From positions 558,001 through 622,000 of the forward strand of contig CAWCVC010000011.1 in the NCBI GenBank assembly GCA_963798805.1: a stretch of 64,000 bases of DNA, given 5' to 3'. Source of the DNA: CAVZCK01 sp963798805 (GTDB lineage Bacteria; Pseudomonadota; Alphaproteobacteria; Rhizobiales; Rhodomicrobiaceae). Below the pieces are notes generated by a model. That model was given only the letters and a program-made list of their open reading frames with translations, was not told the origin of the DNA and did no database searches. The position numbers were made by a program, and so were the translations under genes. Positions 8,787 to 16,585 of this stretch are shown piece by piece (position 1 is the first letter of the stretch; every line of letters begins with the position of its first letter).

Positions 8787-8800
8787 ATGACGCAGGTCAA
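8787..8800 (-). promoter_or_regulatory. FNR/FixK-type box upstream of hpf
   Basis: Read on the minus strand the site is TTGACCTGCGTCAT, one base from the TTGAC-N4-GTCAA form. Its centre is about 60 bp before the hpf ATG at 8733, a plausible activator position. It now drives only the severed 5' fragment. Confidence 0.5.
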
Positions 8801-8970
8801 AGCCGGAGGAAATTCGCGCCGCATCCGCTGGATGCCCGTGGTAGCTTCGGTCTCCCCTCGGTATGACAATTCAGACGATTAACCATGCCACAGTTCGTCG
8901 ATCAGAAGCCTCGTGAGATCAGCCGGCAGATGGCTTTCGCGAACCGGAACGCGTCCCGCCCGGCTCCGCC

Positions 8971-9590
8971 GTGCCTACAGAGCAGGCCATTGCCCTTGAA
9001 ACCCGGAATCTGACCCGGACCGTGCCGGGCAAGGTTCTGGTCGAAGACATCAGCGTTGAGGTTCGGAAAGGCGAAATGCTGGCGATCGTTGGGCCGAGGG
9101 GGTCAGGCAAGTCGTCTTTCCTGAGACTGCTCAATCGGCTCGATGAGCCGACCGCGGGAACCGTGCTTCTCGACGGGCACGGCTATCACGGGCTTGCGCC
9201 GCAAGAGCTGCGGCGCCGCGTCGGCGTGGTGATGCAGATGGCGTATCTGTTTCCCGGAACGGTCGCCGCAAACATCGCTTTCGGCCGCTTCAGCAGCAGG
9301 AGACCCTTGCGCCCGATCGGATTGAGGCGCTGCTCAATCGCGTGGACCGGCCTGACATCAGGATCGCGACGTCAGCAATTTGTCGAGGCGCAGCGCGTGT
9401 CTCTCGCCCGCACGCTCGCAAACGATCCAGAGGCGCTGCTCCTGGACGAGCCGACCTCGGCGCTTTCCCCGCTTCCGGTCTCACCGCGCTGGTCGCCATT
9501 CTGCTTATCCGCAGTCAAGCCTTCTCGCCGGCTGGGCAGCTTGTGCTCCGGGGTGGAGAGGCTCGGAAAGGCCAGCGGTGAGACGCAGAG
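8971..9590 (+). pseudogene. Decayed FetA/YbbL-like ABC transporter ATPase
   Basis: The first half (GTG at 8971) is a good ABC ATPase of the FetA (YbbL) type: IVGPRGSGKSSFLRLLNRLDEP is the Walker A region, followed by LRRRVGVVMQMAYLFPGTVAANIAFG. After about 9285 the homologous sequence jumps frame: FQQQETLAPDRIEALLNRV is in another frame, RDVSNLS in a third, and EAQRVSLARTLANDPEALLLDEPTSAL is back in the first. The LSGGE signature itself has lost bases. From about 9470 a further frame reads LTALVAILLIRSQAFSPAG, which may be the tail of a FetB-like permease, implying that a deletion fused the end of the pair to this gene; that part is an inference. No intact partner is present. Confidence 0.75.
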
Positions 9591-9601
9591 GGCCGGTGAC
9601 C

Positions 9602-10090
9602 TCAATGTCCGGCTGTTTTTTCTATGATGACTTTCACATTGAGCTTGCCGGCGGCGCCGAAATCAAGCGTCAGTGGAAAGTCGGCGCCCTCTCTGACGGG
9701 CGATTTCAGGCCGGTGAGCCAGATATGCACCCGCCATGGCGCCAGCGCGACCGGCTTGCCCGGCTGAAGCTCGACCGAGGACGGCCATGTAGCCTGGCCA
9801 TTCTTATCGATGCGGAAGCGGACGGTCTTGGCAATCGGACTCGACGCGCCGGCGAGCCGGACGGCCGACTTTCCCATGTTCAGAATTGGCCCGTAGACGG
9901 CGATGCCGTCCGACGGCGATTTGGGCGGCGGTGCCCAGATGTGGCCGACTTCGATATCGCCGAGCTTGTAACTGTGCGCAGCGGCGATATTGGCGCGCGC
10001 TGTTAGCGCCGCAAGCACAAGCACGGTTCCGAGCACGACCGCAAAAGCCCGCAAGCGGCCACCGGAGAAGGCTGGGAATACAAGTGCCAT
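9602..10090 (-). CDS. PCuAC-like periplasmic copper chaperone
   Basis: A 162-residue exported protein with an N-terminal hydrophobic signal segment (about residues 10-38, ending near AAAHS) and a PCuAC-type cupredoxin-like domain (VYGPILNMGKSAVRLAGA, then LQPGKPVALAPWRVHIWLTGL). Family members deliver Cu(I) to cytochrome c oxidase. The usual copper motif ends in HxM; here the corresponding place reads HIW, so a methionine ligand appears to be missing. It lies 12 bp downstream of cox11 on the same strand, which supports a role in oxidase assembly. How well it binds copper is uncertain. Confidence 0.75.
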   Translation of the reverse strand: MALVFPAFSGGRLRAFAVVLGTVLVLAALTARANIAAAHSYKLGDIEVGHIWAPPPKSPSDGIAVYGPILNMGKSAVRLAGASSPIAKTVRFRIDKNGQATWPSSVELQPGKPVALAPWRVHIWLTGLKSPVREGADFPLTLDFGAAGKLNVKVIIEKTAGH

Positions 10091-10102
10091 TGCTCGGAAC
10101 CC

Positions 10103-10768
10103 TCAGCGCCTGGGCGCATCGTTGTCGTATTCGACCGACTTGGCCTCTTTGAGTTTCGCGTCGGTATCCTGTGAACCGGTCTTCAGATCGCGCGCGGCGG
10201 CCACTTCCGCCGGAGAGAGATCGCTCTGCTTGAAGAAGGTGTAAGACAGCGTGACGTCCCGAACCTCGTTGGCATTGCGGTCTTTGAGAAGCTGCTCATC
10301 GACATAGAAGACAAGTGGCAGCTCGGCGCTCTGATGCGGCCCGAGCTTCTCGTCCGTGAAGCAGAAGCACTGGATCTTGAAAAAGTAAGGCGCGGCTTTG
10401 TATGGGGTCACATTGAAGGTGGCGCGAGCGACGATCGTATCATCCGAGTTGTTGCGCGCGAAATAATTCGCCTTGGTCGGCTCGCCGAAATGGGTTGTGA
10501 TTTTGCTCTTCACCGGCCGGAATTCCCAGGGGAGATCCGAAGAGACGTTGGCATCGAAGTGGACGGTGACCGTCTCTCCGCTCACCGCTTCGCCGGGCTG
10601 AGGCGCTGCTGCGCGCCTGACGGTTCCGGCAAATCCGGTTGCGTTGCAGAACATCCTGTAGAGGGTGGGCGCGTAGACGACCAGGGTGCTCATGCCTGCG
10701 ATCATCGCGCCCGCGACCGCAAGAACGCGAAGGTTCTTTGCGCCGCTGCGGTTTCGCTTCTCGGTCAT
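10103..10768 (-). CDS. ctaG: Cytochrome c oxidase assembly protein Cox11/CtaG
   Basis: A copper-insertion factor for the CuB site of heme-copper oxidases, 221 aa. There is one N-terminal membrane helix (about residues 12-34) followed by a periplasmic immunoglobulin-like domain. The copper ligands are the two Cys of IQCFCFTDEKL, a hallmark of the family, and the upstream Cys in YRMFCNATGF is also present. No cytochrome oxidase subunit or Cox10/Cox15 gene is in the window, so this gene is detached from the usual cta operon and is paired only with the PCuAC-like gene downstream. Confidence 0.93.
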   Translation of the reverse strand: MTEKRNRSGAKNLRVLAVAGAMIAGMSTLVVYAPTLYRMFCNATGFAGTVRRAAAPQPGEAVSGETVTVHFDANVSSDLPWEFRPVKSKITTHFGEPTKANYFARNNSDDTIVARATFNVTPYKAAPYFFKIQCFCFTDEKLGPHQSAELPLVFYVDEQLLKDRNANEVRDVTLSYTFFKQSDLSPAEVAAARDLKTGSQDTDAKLKEAKSVEYDNDAPRR

Positions 10769-10907
10769 GTCATAGGGCTAGATCCCGCGGCCGCGTTCCG
10801 CAAGGTGACAATCCGGCACAGGCAATGGGCTATGGAAAAACCGGACGCCGACCCCGGCCGGCTGAAGCCGGCACGAGGCGTTCGACAGGGTTAGGCGAAA
10901 CGCGAAC

Positions 10908-11189
10908 TTAGCCGCCGTAATTGGCCTTAAGATAGTCGGCGATGGCTTTCGCATCCGCCTCGCTGATCGGCGCACCCATCACCTTGATCATCTTATTGAT
11001 CTCTGCCTCCCATTGCGCCGGCTTCAGGAAGGGCGAATTCATCGGGATGTAGGAGAGGCTGTGACAGGCGGCGCAATTGGACTCAACGAGTTCAAGGCCC
11101 GGCCCCTTCTTCAGCTGGATGGGTTTCTCATCGGCTGCGGCGGGAAGTGCGATCGTCGCCGCGACCAGGGCAATAGCAAATGTTCGCAT
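10908..11189 (-). CDS. sorB: Sulfite dehydrogenase cytochrome c subunit (SorB-like)
   Basis: A small monoheme cytochrome c of 93 aa with a signal peptide (about residues 1-19, ending PAAADE) and one CxxCH site, NCAACHSL. A Met in the second half (IKVMGAP or SYIPMNSP) would be the distal heme ligand. It starts at 11189 behind AGGGGGAG, 10 bp after the stop of sorA, so the two form an operon. In known systems SorB takes electrons from SorA and passes them to the respiratory chain. Confidence 0.85.
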   Translation of the reverse strand: MRTFAIALVAATIALPAAADEKPIQLKKGPGLELVESNCAACHSLSYIPMNSPFLKPAQWEAEINKMIKVMGAPISEADAKAIADYLKANYGG

Positions 11190-11199
11190 GGTCTCCCCC

Positions 11200-12420
11200 T
11201 TAAGCGACAAGCGTAATGCTTTGCATGACATTGTTGTGATAGCCGGCCGGGTTGAACAGCAGGGCCGCTGTCTGCGTCTGGCCGATCTTATTGGTGGCGT
11301 TGACCATCACCGGGTTCTTGCCGCGCTTGGCGGAGAGCTCGAATGACCACGGCCGAAACGCATAACGGCCGAGATCCTCGCCGAGCTTCGCGCTCGCCCA
11401 GCTCTTGCCGCCGTCGGTCGACACCTCCACCGTGCGGATCCCGTAGCCGCCGTCCCAGGCGAGGCCGCTTACGGTGACCTTGCCGGCTTTCACCTTGGCG
11501 CCGTCATGGTGGCTGGTGATCAGGGAATTGACAACGATCTCGGTGATCGGGGTGTTCGTCGCCGTCTCCTGGGTGATGAAGCGGGCGACGACAGGGAATT
11601 TACCGACCGGGATGCGGTAGGCTGGATTCATCCAGAACCCGCCGAGCGGTTTCGTCAAGGCGTTGATGGCAACGATGTGCTTCATCCAGTAGGTGCCGGT
11701 CCAGCCGGGCACGACGAGGCGCGCAGGGAAGCCATTGAAATGCGGCAAGGGCGCGCCGTTCATTTCATAGGCAATGAGGGTCGACTCATCGATCGCCTTC
11801 CATACCGGCAGACTCTTGATGAAGTCGGGCGTCTTTTCCACTATCGGGCCGTCGGCGCCGTTGAACGAAATCTCGACGGCCTCCTTCTTCAAGCCGACCT
11901 TGTCGAGAATGTCCTTGAGCCGGGCGCCTTTCCAGCGTGCGCAGCCCATTGCACCGTAGCCCCATTCGACACCGGCGACATGCGGATTGGATAGGCCGCG
12001 CCGGTTTCCCGAACACTGATTGACGGCGGTCACCTCGAAGGCGGGCAGCTTCTTCAGATCGTCGAGCGTAAGTTCGGTTTGGCCGCTCGCGCCGTCCCCG
12101 CCGACCGCGATCTTGTAATCTTTGACGTCGACCTCCGGGATATCCGCCAGATGGTAGCGCACGAAAAATTCGTCGTTCGGCGTGATCGGAGTGCGAAGAT
12201 ATTCGAGCGGAGACTCGTAATTCGGCGGCCGATCGGCCAGCTTGATTAGGGGTTTTTTACCCGGCAGCGCTTCCATCGCCGCAATCGTGCTGACGCCTGC
12301 CGGCACGCCCGGCGACAAGCCGACCTGCGCGGCGAACGCTTCGGAGAATTTCGGAAGGCCGAAACCGGATACTGCCAGCGCTGCACCGGCGCTGCCCAGC
12401 AGGTGACGTCGCGAAATCAT
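11200..12420 (-). CDS. sorA: Sulfite:cytochrome c oxidoreductase molybdenum subunit (SorA-like)
   Basis: A 406-residue member of the sulfite oxidase family. It begins with a Tat signal (MISRRHLLGSAGAALAVSG), so it is exported folded with its molybdopterin. The molybdenum-coordinating Cys is in AVNQCSGNRRGLSNP. The substrate-binding region (GFPARLVVPGWTGTYWMKH) and the C-terminal dimerisation domain (VSGLAWDGGYGIRTVEVSTDGG) are in the normal order. It oxidises sulfite to sulfate in the periplasm; the partner cytochrome sorB follows directly. The start at 12420 has a GGGAGGAA site 5 bp upstream. SoxC-like proteins are the nearest alternative, but no sox genes are present. Confidence 0.9.
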   Translation of the reverse strand: MISRRHLLGSAGAALAVSGFGLPKFSEAFAAQVGLSPGVPAGVSTIAAMEALPGKKPLIKLADRPPNYESPLEYLRTPITPNDEFFVRYHLADIPEVDVKDYKIAVGGDGASGQTELTLDDLKKLPAFEVTAVNQCSGNRRGLSNPHVAGVEWGYGAMGCARWKGARLKDILDKVGLKKEAVEISFNGADGPIVEKTPDFIKSLPVWKAIDESTLIAYEMNGAPLPHFNGFPARLVVPGWTGTYWMKHIVAINALTKPLGGFWMNPAYRIPVGKFPVVARFITQETATNTPITEIVVNSLITSHHDGAKVKAGKVTVSGLAWDGGYGIRTVEVSTDGGKSWASAKLGEDLGRYAFRPWSFELSAKRGKNPVMVNATNKIGQTQTAALLFNPAGYHNNVMQSITLVA

Positions 12421-12784
12421 GAGTTCCTCCCCCTGTTAAAGAGTGCTGCCCCGCTGCAGCGGCGCTCAGTTCTTATTATCACTATATGTCGATACGATCC
12501 GACAAATTGGAATGTTCGTCAATTGTGTTTGCAGCGCCCGAACGTCTGTAAGGATCACATTTGTTTGCGACGCCGTGTGGCTCGCCACGCCGATCGTCGC
12601 GGATATCGATAGCAGAAGCGAGCCTTCGGTCCTCGCGCGCGAGGACTACGAGGACTACATGAGCGCGATACAAATCGTCCCGCTCCACACGGACGCAACA
12701 TCTTGCATCATCATTCGGACGCGTAGCCGGGAACCTTCCGTGCTGATGTGAATTTCGCTTCGGAATCAACCTGGAGAAAAATCC
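12421..12784. other. Intergenic region between sorA and the DUF3008 gene
   Basis: 364 bp without a convincing gene. Short frames on both strands lack start context and family-like sequence. It must carry the divergent promoters of sorAB (left) and the DUF3008 gene (right), but I could not assign a clear -35/-10 pair or operator. Confidence 0.5.
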
Positions 12785-12979
12785 ATGCCTGCAAAATCGA
12801 AAGCGCAGCAAGAGGCCGCCGGCGCGGCTTTGGCTGCCAAGCGCGGCGAGAAGAAGAAGAGCGAGCTGAAAGGCGCCTCGAAGTCGATGGTGAACTCGAT
12901 GTCCGAAAAAGAGCTTCACGACATGGCTTCGACCAAGCGCAAAGGTAAGCCGGAGCACGCGTCCAAGAAAAAATCCTGA
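12785..12979 (+). CDS. DUF3008-family small basic protein
   Basis: A 64-residue, Lys/Ser/Ala-rich protein starting MPAKSKAQQEAAGAALAAK and ending with a run of lysines (EHASKKKS). This is typical of the DUF3008 family found in many Proteobacteria, whose function is not established. It has a good GGAG ribosome site 7 bp upstream. No signal peptide or membrane segment is present; the composition suggests a cytoplasmic nucleic-acid-associated or stress protein, but that is only a guess. Confidence 0.85.
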   Translation: MPAKSKAQQEAAGAALAAKRGEKKKSELKGASKSMVNSMSEKELHDMASTKRKGKPEHASKKKS

Positions 12980-12989
12980 CGGTTCATAG

Positions 12990-13020
12990 ATGCTCCGGCG
13001 ACGGACAATCGGCGGAGCAT
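12990..13020 (+). terminator. Possible terminator after the DUF3008 gene
   Basis: ATGCTCCG and CGGAGCAT form a perfect 8-bp stem with a 15-nt loop, 10 bp after the stop codon. There is no T-run after it, so its activity as an intrinsic terminator is uncertain. Confidence 0.35.
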
Positions 13021-13256
13021 ACTCGACCGATGTAGGACAAGTCGTCCGCCGTCTTGCCAGGCCGTTGCAATCATCCATCGCATTCACTCAGGCGCTACCC
13101 TCGCATTACTGAGTCCCCGACGAACGCACTGGCAGGCTCATCGGCACCAGCGCCGCCGAAATTGTTGGAGGTGGAAAATTCCCTTCTCCAGCCGATGAAC
13201 AAATCTTGCGGGCACGGGCGGTGGTCTGAGCGAATGGGCGACGTGTAAATACGAAG

Positions 13257-14501
13257 TCAGCGGGGGCGGCTGAGCGTGGCCAGTTGAGGCAGCGCAGTCA
13301 TCTGATTATCGGTGCCGATGAAGGGGGGCCAGACCTGATTTCTGCCGCGGCGCTTCGCGGCATAGAGCGCGGCATCGGCGCCCGCGAGCAGATCGGCGAA
13401 GGGCTGCGCGCAAATCGGACCGGCAATGACGCCAAAGCTTGCCGTGACGATGCCGCGAGCGCTGAAATCATGCAGCACCGCAAGATTTTCGATCTGCCGA
13501 CGGACGCGTTCGGCCACCCGAACGGCGCTGCTCAGATCGGTGTGCGGCAGAAGCATCAGAAACTCCTCTCCGCCCAGGCGCACGGCGAGGTCTTCGCCGC
13601 TGCGAAGCTCAGCGCTTATGGCGCCAGCCACCCGTTTAAGGCAAGTATCGCCGGCAAGATGTCCATAGCGATCATTGAACGGCTTGAAATGGTCGATATC
13701 GATCATGATTACGGCTACGGGCGTAGACGCGTTCTCTGGAAGCGACCACAGCTTTTCGACCGTCCCCTCCAAATACCGTCGGTTGGCGAGACCGGTGAGA
13801 GCGTCGCGCTTGGCGATCTCTTCCGCGCCCTCGCGCCGCAACTGATCCCAGAGCCGCCGCAGAAACGCGAAGCGCACATCGCGCTCCATGCGCCAATTGG
13901 CGAGCAGGCTGAGATAGGCGGCCGACAACATGAGCGAGGTGCCGATGAACTTAACTTCGAACGCGGATTGGCCCGGCAGAAGCACGGCAAGATAGGTTGC
14001 GATCAGCACGAGCGTGGAACCAACTGCGAGCCGAAAACCGAAGCGCTGGTTGACGTTCATATAGATCACAACCATGACCGTTAGATACTGATAGTGGTCC
14101 GCCGCTCCGTTCCGGTTGAGCGAATAGATGAAGAGGATCTGCACCACCATCATGAACGGAATGGCGGCGGCGGCGAGTTCGCGCAGCCAGTGGCTCTTCG
14201 CCTTGGGGTAGAAGTGAGCGACGAGAAACATGGTCGGCGTTACGACGCCGAAATGCAGAATTGTGGCGAGCAGAAGCGTGTGCGGCAGCAGCAGGACGTC
14301 GGTGATCAGGAAGGCATTGTAGATGAGGACCGTCGGCAGGATGATCCGCGCCATGACCTTGAGGCGGTATGATTGCATCTGCTCGTCGTAGAGCGCTTCG
14401 ATGGCGGGGGGAAAAGCGAGCCCTTTGTGCTTGGTTGCCAGATAGGCTTCCAGCATTGGCAGCGTAATCGAATGGCTGGGCAAAACAGCCCTCCCCTTCA
14501 T
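13257..14501 (-). CDS. Membrane-bound diguanylate cyclase (GGDEF)
   Basis: A 414-residue protein with about six membrane helices between residues 50 and 205 and a C-terminal GGDEF domain (about 230-395). The catalytic motif is GGEEF at residues 310-314, with DALTGLANRR at the domain entrance and the metal-binding Asp in IMIDIDHFKPFND. It should make cyclic di-GMP from GTP at the inner membrane. The product-inhibition site (RxxD five residues before the motif) reads SGED, so feedback control is probably lost. It lies alone, near the secreted-adhesin-like locus; a link between the two is only a suggestion. Confidence 0.9.
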   Translation of the reverse strand: MKGRAVLPSHSITLPMLEAYLATKHKGLAFPPAIEALYDEQMQSYRLKVMARIILPTVLIYNAFLITDVLLLPHTLLLATILHFGVVTPTMFLVAHFYPKAKSHWLRELAAAAIPFMMVVQILFIYSLNRNGAADHYQYLTVMVVIYMNVNQRFGFRLAVGSTLVLIATYLAVLLPGQSAFEVKFIGTSLMLSAAYLSLLANWRMERDVRFAFLRRLWDQLRREGAEEIAKRDALTGLANRRYLEGTVEKLWSLPENASTPVAVIMIDIDHFKPFNDRYGHLAGDTCLKRVAGAISAELRSGEDLAVRLGGEEFLMLLPHTDLSSAVRVAERVRRQIENLAVLHDFSARGIVTASFGVIAGPICAQPFADLLAGADAALYAAKRRGRNQVWPPFIGTDNQMTALPQLATLSRPR

Positions 14502-14742
14502 CCATCCGGTCGGCGGAGCCGGACGAAAAAAGGTAGGCTGGTGGCGCTGAAAATTCCTTTCCTGCGATCGCTAAAAATGACGCCGTTTACGCTCTATTTG
14601 CCTTATATGATCGGAGCGGCAACGCCTGGATCCGCCTCAAATTAGCGGCTATTTTGAGCAACTTGCCATTCTGCCAGCGACCAGCGCCGTTGCCCGGTGT
14701 GATCATCAGTCGCAGGAAAATCGCCGCCACACAGAGCTCTTG

Positions 14743-15105
14743 CTATTCGGCAATCCACCGCTTGGCGTCTTCGAGTTCGCTCCCGCCGAAGAGCCGTACC
14801 GGAGCGGGAATGAAGGGCGCGAACAGCGCAACAGTATTGCGGAGCCAAGCGACATCCGAGACGATCGCCAACTTCTCGAAATCGCCCCAATGTGACAGGC
14901 CGAAACGCGTATCGTCCCACATTGCCCCGGCCGTGTAGCCTTTGAAATCGGGACCGAAGCGCATCAGCATCCGGACCTTGCCGTCTTCGCGAATGGCCTT
15001 TTCGACCAACGGAATCAGCGTTGCCGAGTAATCCTCGTCGGTGATCGTGCCGGTGGCACTCAGGCCAACAATATTGCCGGGCAATCCCTGAATGATCTTG
15101 AACAT
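14743..15105 (-). CDS. STAS/SpoIIAA-like domain protein
   Basis: A 120-residue soluble protein of the SpoIIAA-like (STAS/SEC14-type) family often annotated as DUF3478. It begins MFKIIQGLPGNIVGLSATG, then has KVRMLMRFGPDFKGYT and a C-terminal RLFGGSELEDAKRWIAE segment, the typical layout of this family. No enzymatic motif is visible. Related proteins are often stress- or lipid-associated, but no specific role is known. It stands alone between the GGDEF gene and the secretion operon on the same strand. Confidence 0.75.
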   Translation of the reverse strand: MFKIIQGLPGNIVGLSATGTITDEDYSATLIPLVEKAIREDGKVRMLMRFGPDFKGYTAGAMWDDTRFGLSHWGDFEKLAIVSDVAWLRNTVALFAPFIPAPVRLFGGSELEDAKRWIAE

Positions 15106-15182
15106 GGCCTTGCCTCACTGTGTTTTGCCCGGCCGTGCTTGCGCAGTCCGCGGCAGGCCGGTGTTCTTGAGAGTCATAATTG

Positions 15183-15240
15183 TGCCAGCCATCAAGACAG
15201 TCTGGCAACCGAGGTGGTCCTGCTGACCCTAGGAACCACC
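15183..15240 (-). terminator. Two hairpins downstream of the secretion operon
   Basis: TGCCAG/CTGGCA (15183-15207) and GGTGGTCC/GGAACCACC with one bulge (15213-15240) lie just after the stop of the HlyD-type gene. They could end transcription of the operon; no strong T-run follows. Confidence 0.3.
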
Positions 15241-15262
15241 CGTGGCATTGTCTGCCTGCCGA

Positions 15263-16585
15263 CTAGCGTTCCGCAAAAGCGGTCTCCAGCGACTGATAGA
15301 TGGGCTTGAGCAGGTAGCGCAGCAGCGTCTTCGAGCCAGTGGCAATCTGCGCATCGAGCGTTACGCCGGGCGAGATCGGCAATTCGCGCCCGCCCGCATA
15401 TAGATGGTCCCGATCCAATGCGACCCGGACACGGTAAAACGGCTGATTGTCCTGGTTCTGAAACGTCGTGGCGGAGATCAGCCCAACCTTTCCGCGGATG
15501 ATCCCGACGACGTTGGGATCATAATTGCTCAGCCTGATTTCGGCCTTGTTGCCAACGCGGACATGGCCGATATCGCGCGGCTGCAGATCGACCTCGGCAA
15601 CGACCCCGCCATGATCCGGCACGATCTGCGCAACCACGCTCCCCGGCTTAATGACCTCGCCGCGGACCTTGTAAGTCAAGGACTGGACAATGCCGCCAAT
15701 AGGAGCGGCAACGGTCAGGCGCTCGACACGATCGTGATATTTTTCAAGGGAGTCCTCGGTTTCGGCGAGTTGCGCTGCCACGTCGGCGCGATCCTCCGCC
15801 AGCTTACGCAGCCGCTCGGCGATGGTCTCGCGCAGCTTGGCTTCTGCCTCCGCGAGCATTTTTGTCAGTTCGGCAACGCGTCCGACCGCGCCAATAAGGT
15901 GCTGCCTGGTCTCCTCGAGATTGGCCTCGCCCTGAAGCAGGACGTGGCGCGACGTGTAGCCCATGGCATTCGTCTTTTCCCGGATCGCGACCTGCTCGCT
16001 CTGCAATTGGACCTGCTTTTTGAGGCTTTCAACTTCTGCTTTGGCGCTGAGGAGCTGTCCCCCCATGCGCTGGATGGCGAGCTCAAGCTGCCTCTTTTGC
16101 TCCACGGCCTCGCTGCTGTCTTTCTCGAAGGCCTGCTGGTGCTCCTGTTTCAGCTTCGGATAGTGCTCGCCGAGCACGCCGAAATCCGGCTTGTTTCCGC
16201 TTAAGCTTGCTGTGAGCCGAATCTGTTTGAGGCGCAAATTGGCCGCGCGCGTCTGAAGCTGGGAAAGATCGCTGGCGGCCTGCTCGGGCCTGAGCGTAAT
16301 CAGCGATTGGCCCGGCTGAACATGGTCGCCCTCGGCGACGAGGATTTTCTCAATGATGCCGCCCTCGAGATGATAAACGTCACTCACCGGCGCCGACGGG
16401 ATAATGCGCCCTGGCGCGTTTGCAACCTCCTCGATCGGTGCAACCGCGGCCCAGCTGATCAGGGCGATGACCAAAGCGATGATGATATAGGCCATGTTCC
16501 GCGCGAGCCTGAAACCGGACTCGTCGCGCAACCGGATGGGCAGGCGATAGGTCTTGTCGAGTTGGGCATCGAAAGTGGCGCTCAT
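15263..16585 (-). CDS. Type I secretion membrane fusion protein, HlyD family
   Basis: The periplasmic adaptor of a type I secretion system, 440 aa. A short cytoplasmic N-terminus is followed by one membrane helix (NMAYIIIALVIALISWAAV), a lipoyl/biotinyl half-motif (VYHLEGGIIEKILVAEGDHV), a long coiled coil (about residues 95-300), the second half-motif and a beta-barrel domain ending near residue 420. The ATG at 16585 overlaps the stop of the upstream ABC gene by 4 bp, which gives tight coupling. It would bridge the ABC pair to an outer-membrane TolC-type channel; none is encoded here, so one must be supplied from elsewhere. Confidence 0.93.
   Translation of the reverse strand: MSATFDAQLDKTYRLPIRLRDESGFRLARNMAYIIIALVIALISWAAVAPIEEVANAPGRIIPSAPVSDVYHLEGGIIEKILVAEGDHVQPGQSLITLRPEQAASDLSQLQTRAANLRLKQIRLTASLSGNKPDFGVLGEHYPKLKQEHQQAFEKDSSEAVEQKRQLELAIQRMGGQLLSAKAEVESLKKQVQLQSEQVAIREKTNAMGYTSRHVLLQGEANLEETRQHLIGAVGRVAELTKMLAEAEAKLRETIAERLRKLAEDRADVAAQLAETEDSLEKYHDRVERLTVAAPIGGIVQSLTYKVRGEVIKPGSVVAQIVPDHGGVVAEVDLQPRDIGHVRVGNKAEIRLSNYDPNVVGIIRGKVGLISATTFQNQDNQPFYRVRVALDRDHLYAGGRELPISPGVTLDAQIATGSKTLLRYLLKPIYQSLETAFAER

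Noticed and set aside
12482..13087. Minus-strand frame of 201 codons between sorA and the GGDEF gene
   Set aside because: It overlaps the DUF3008 gene, which has a better start and family match; no ribosome site.
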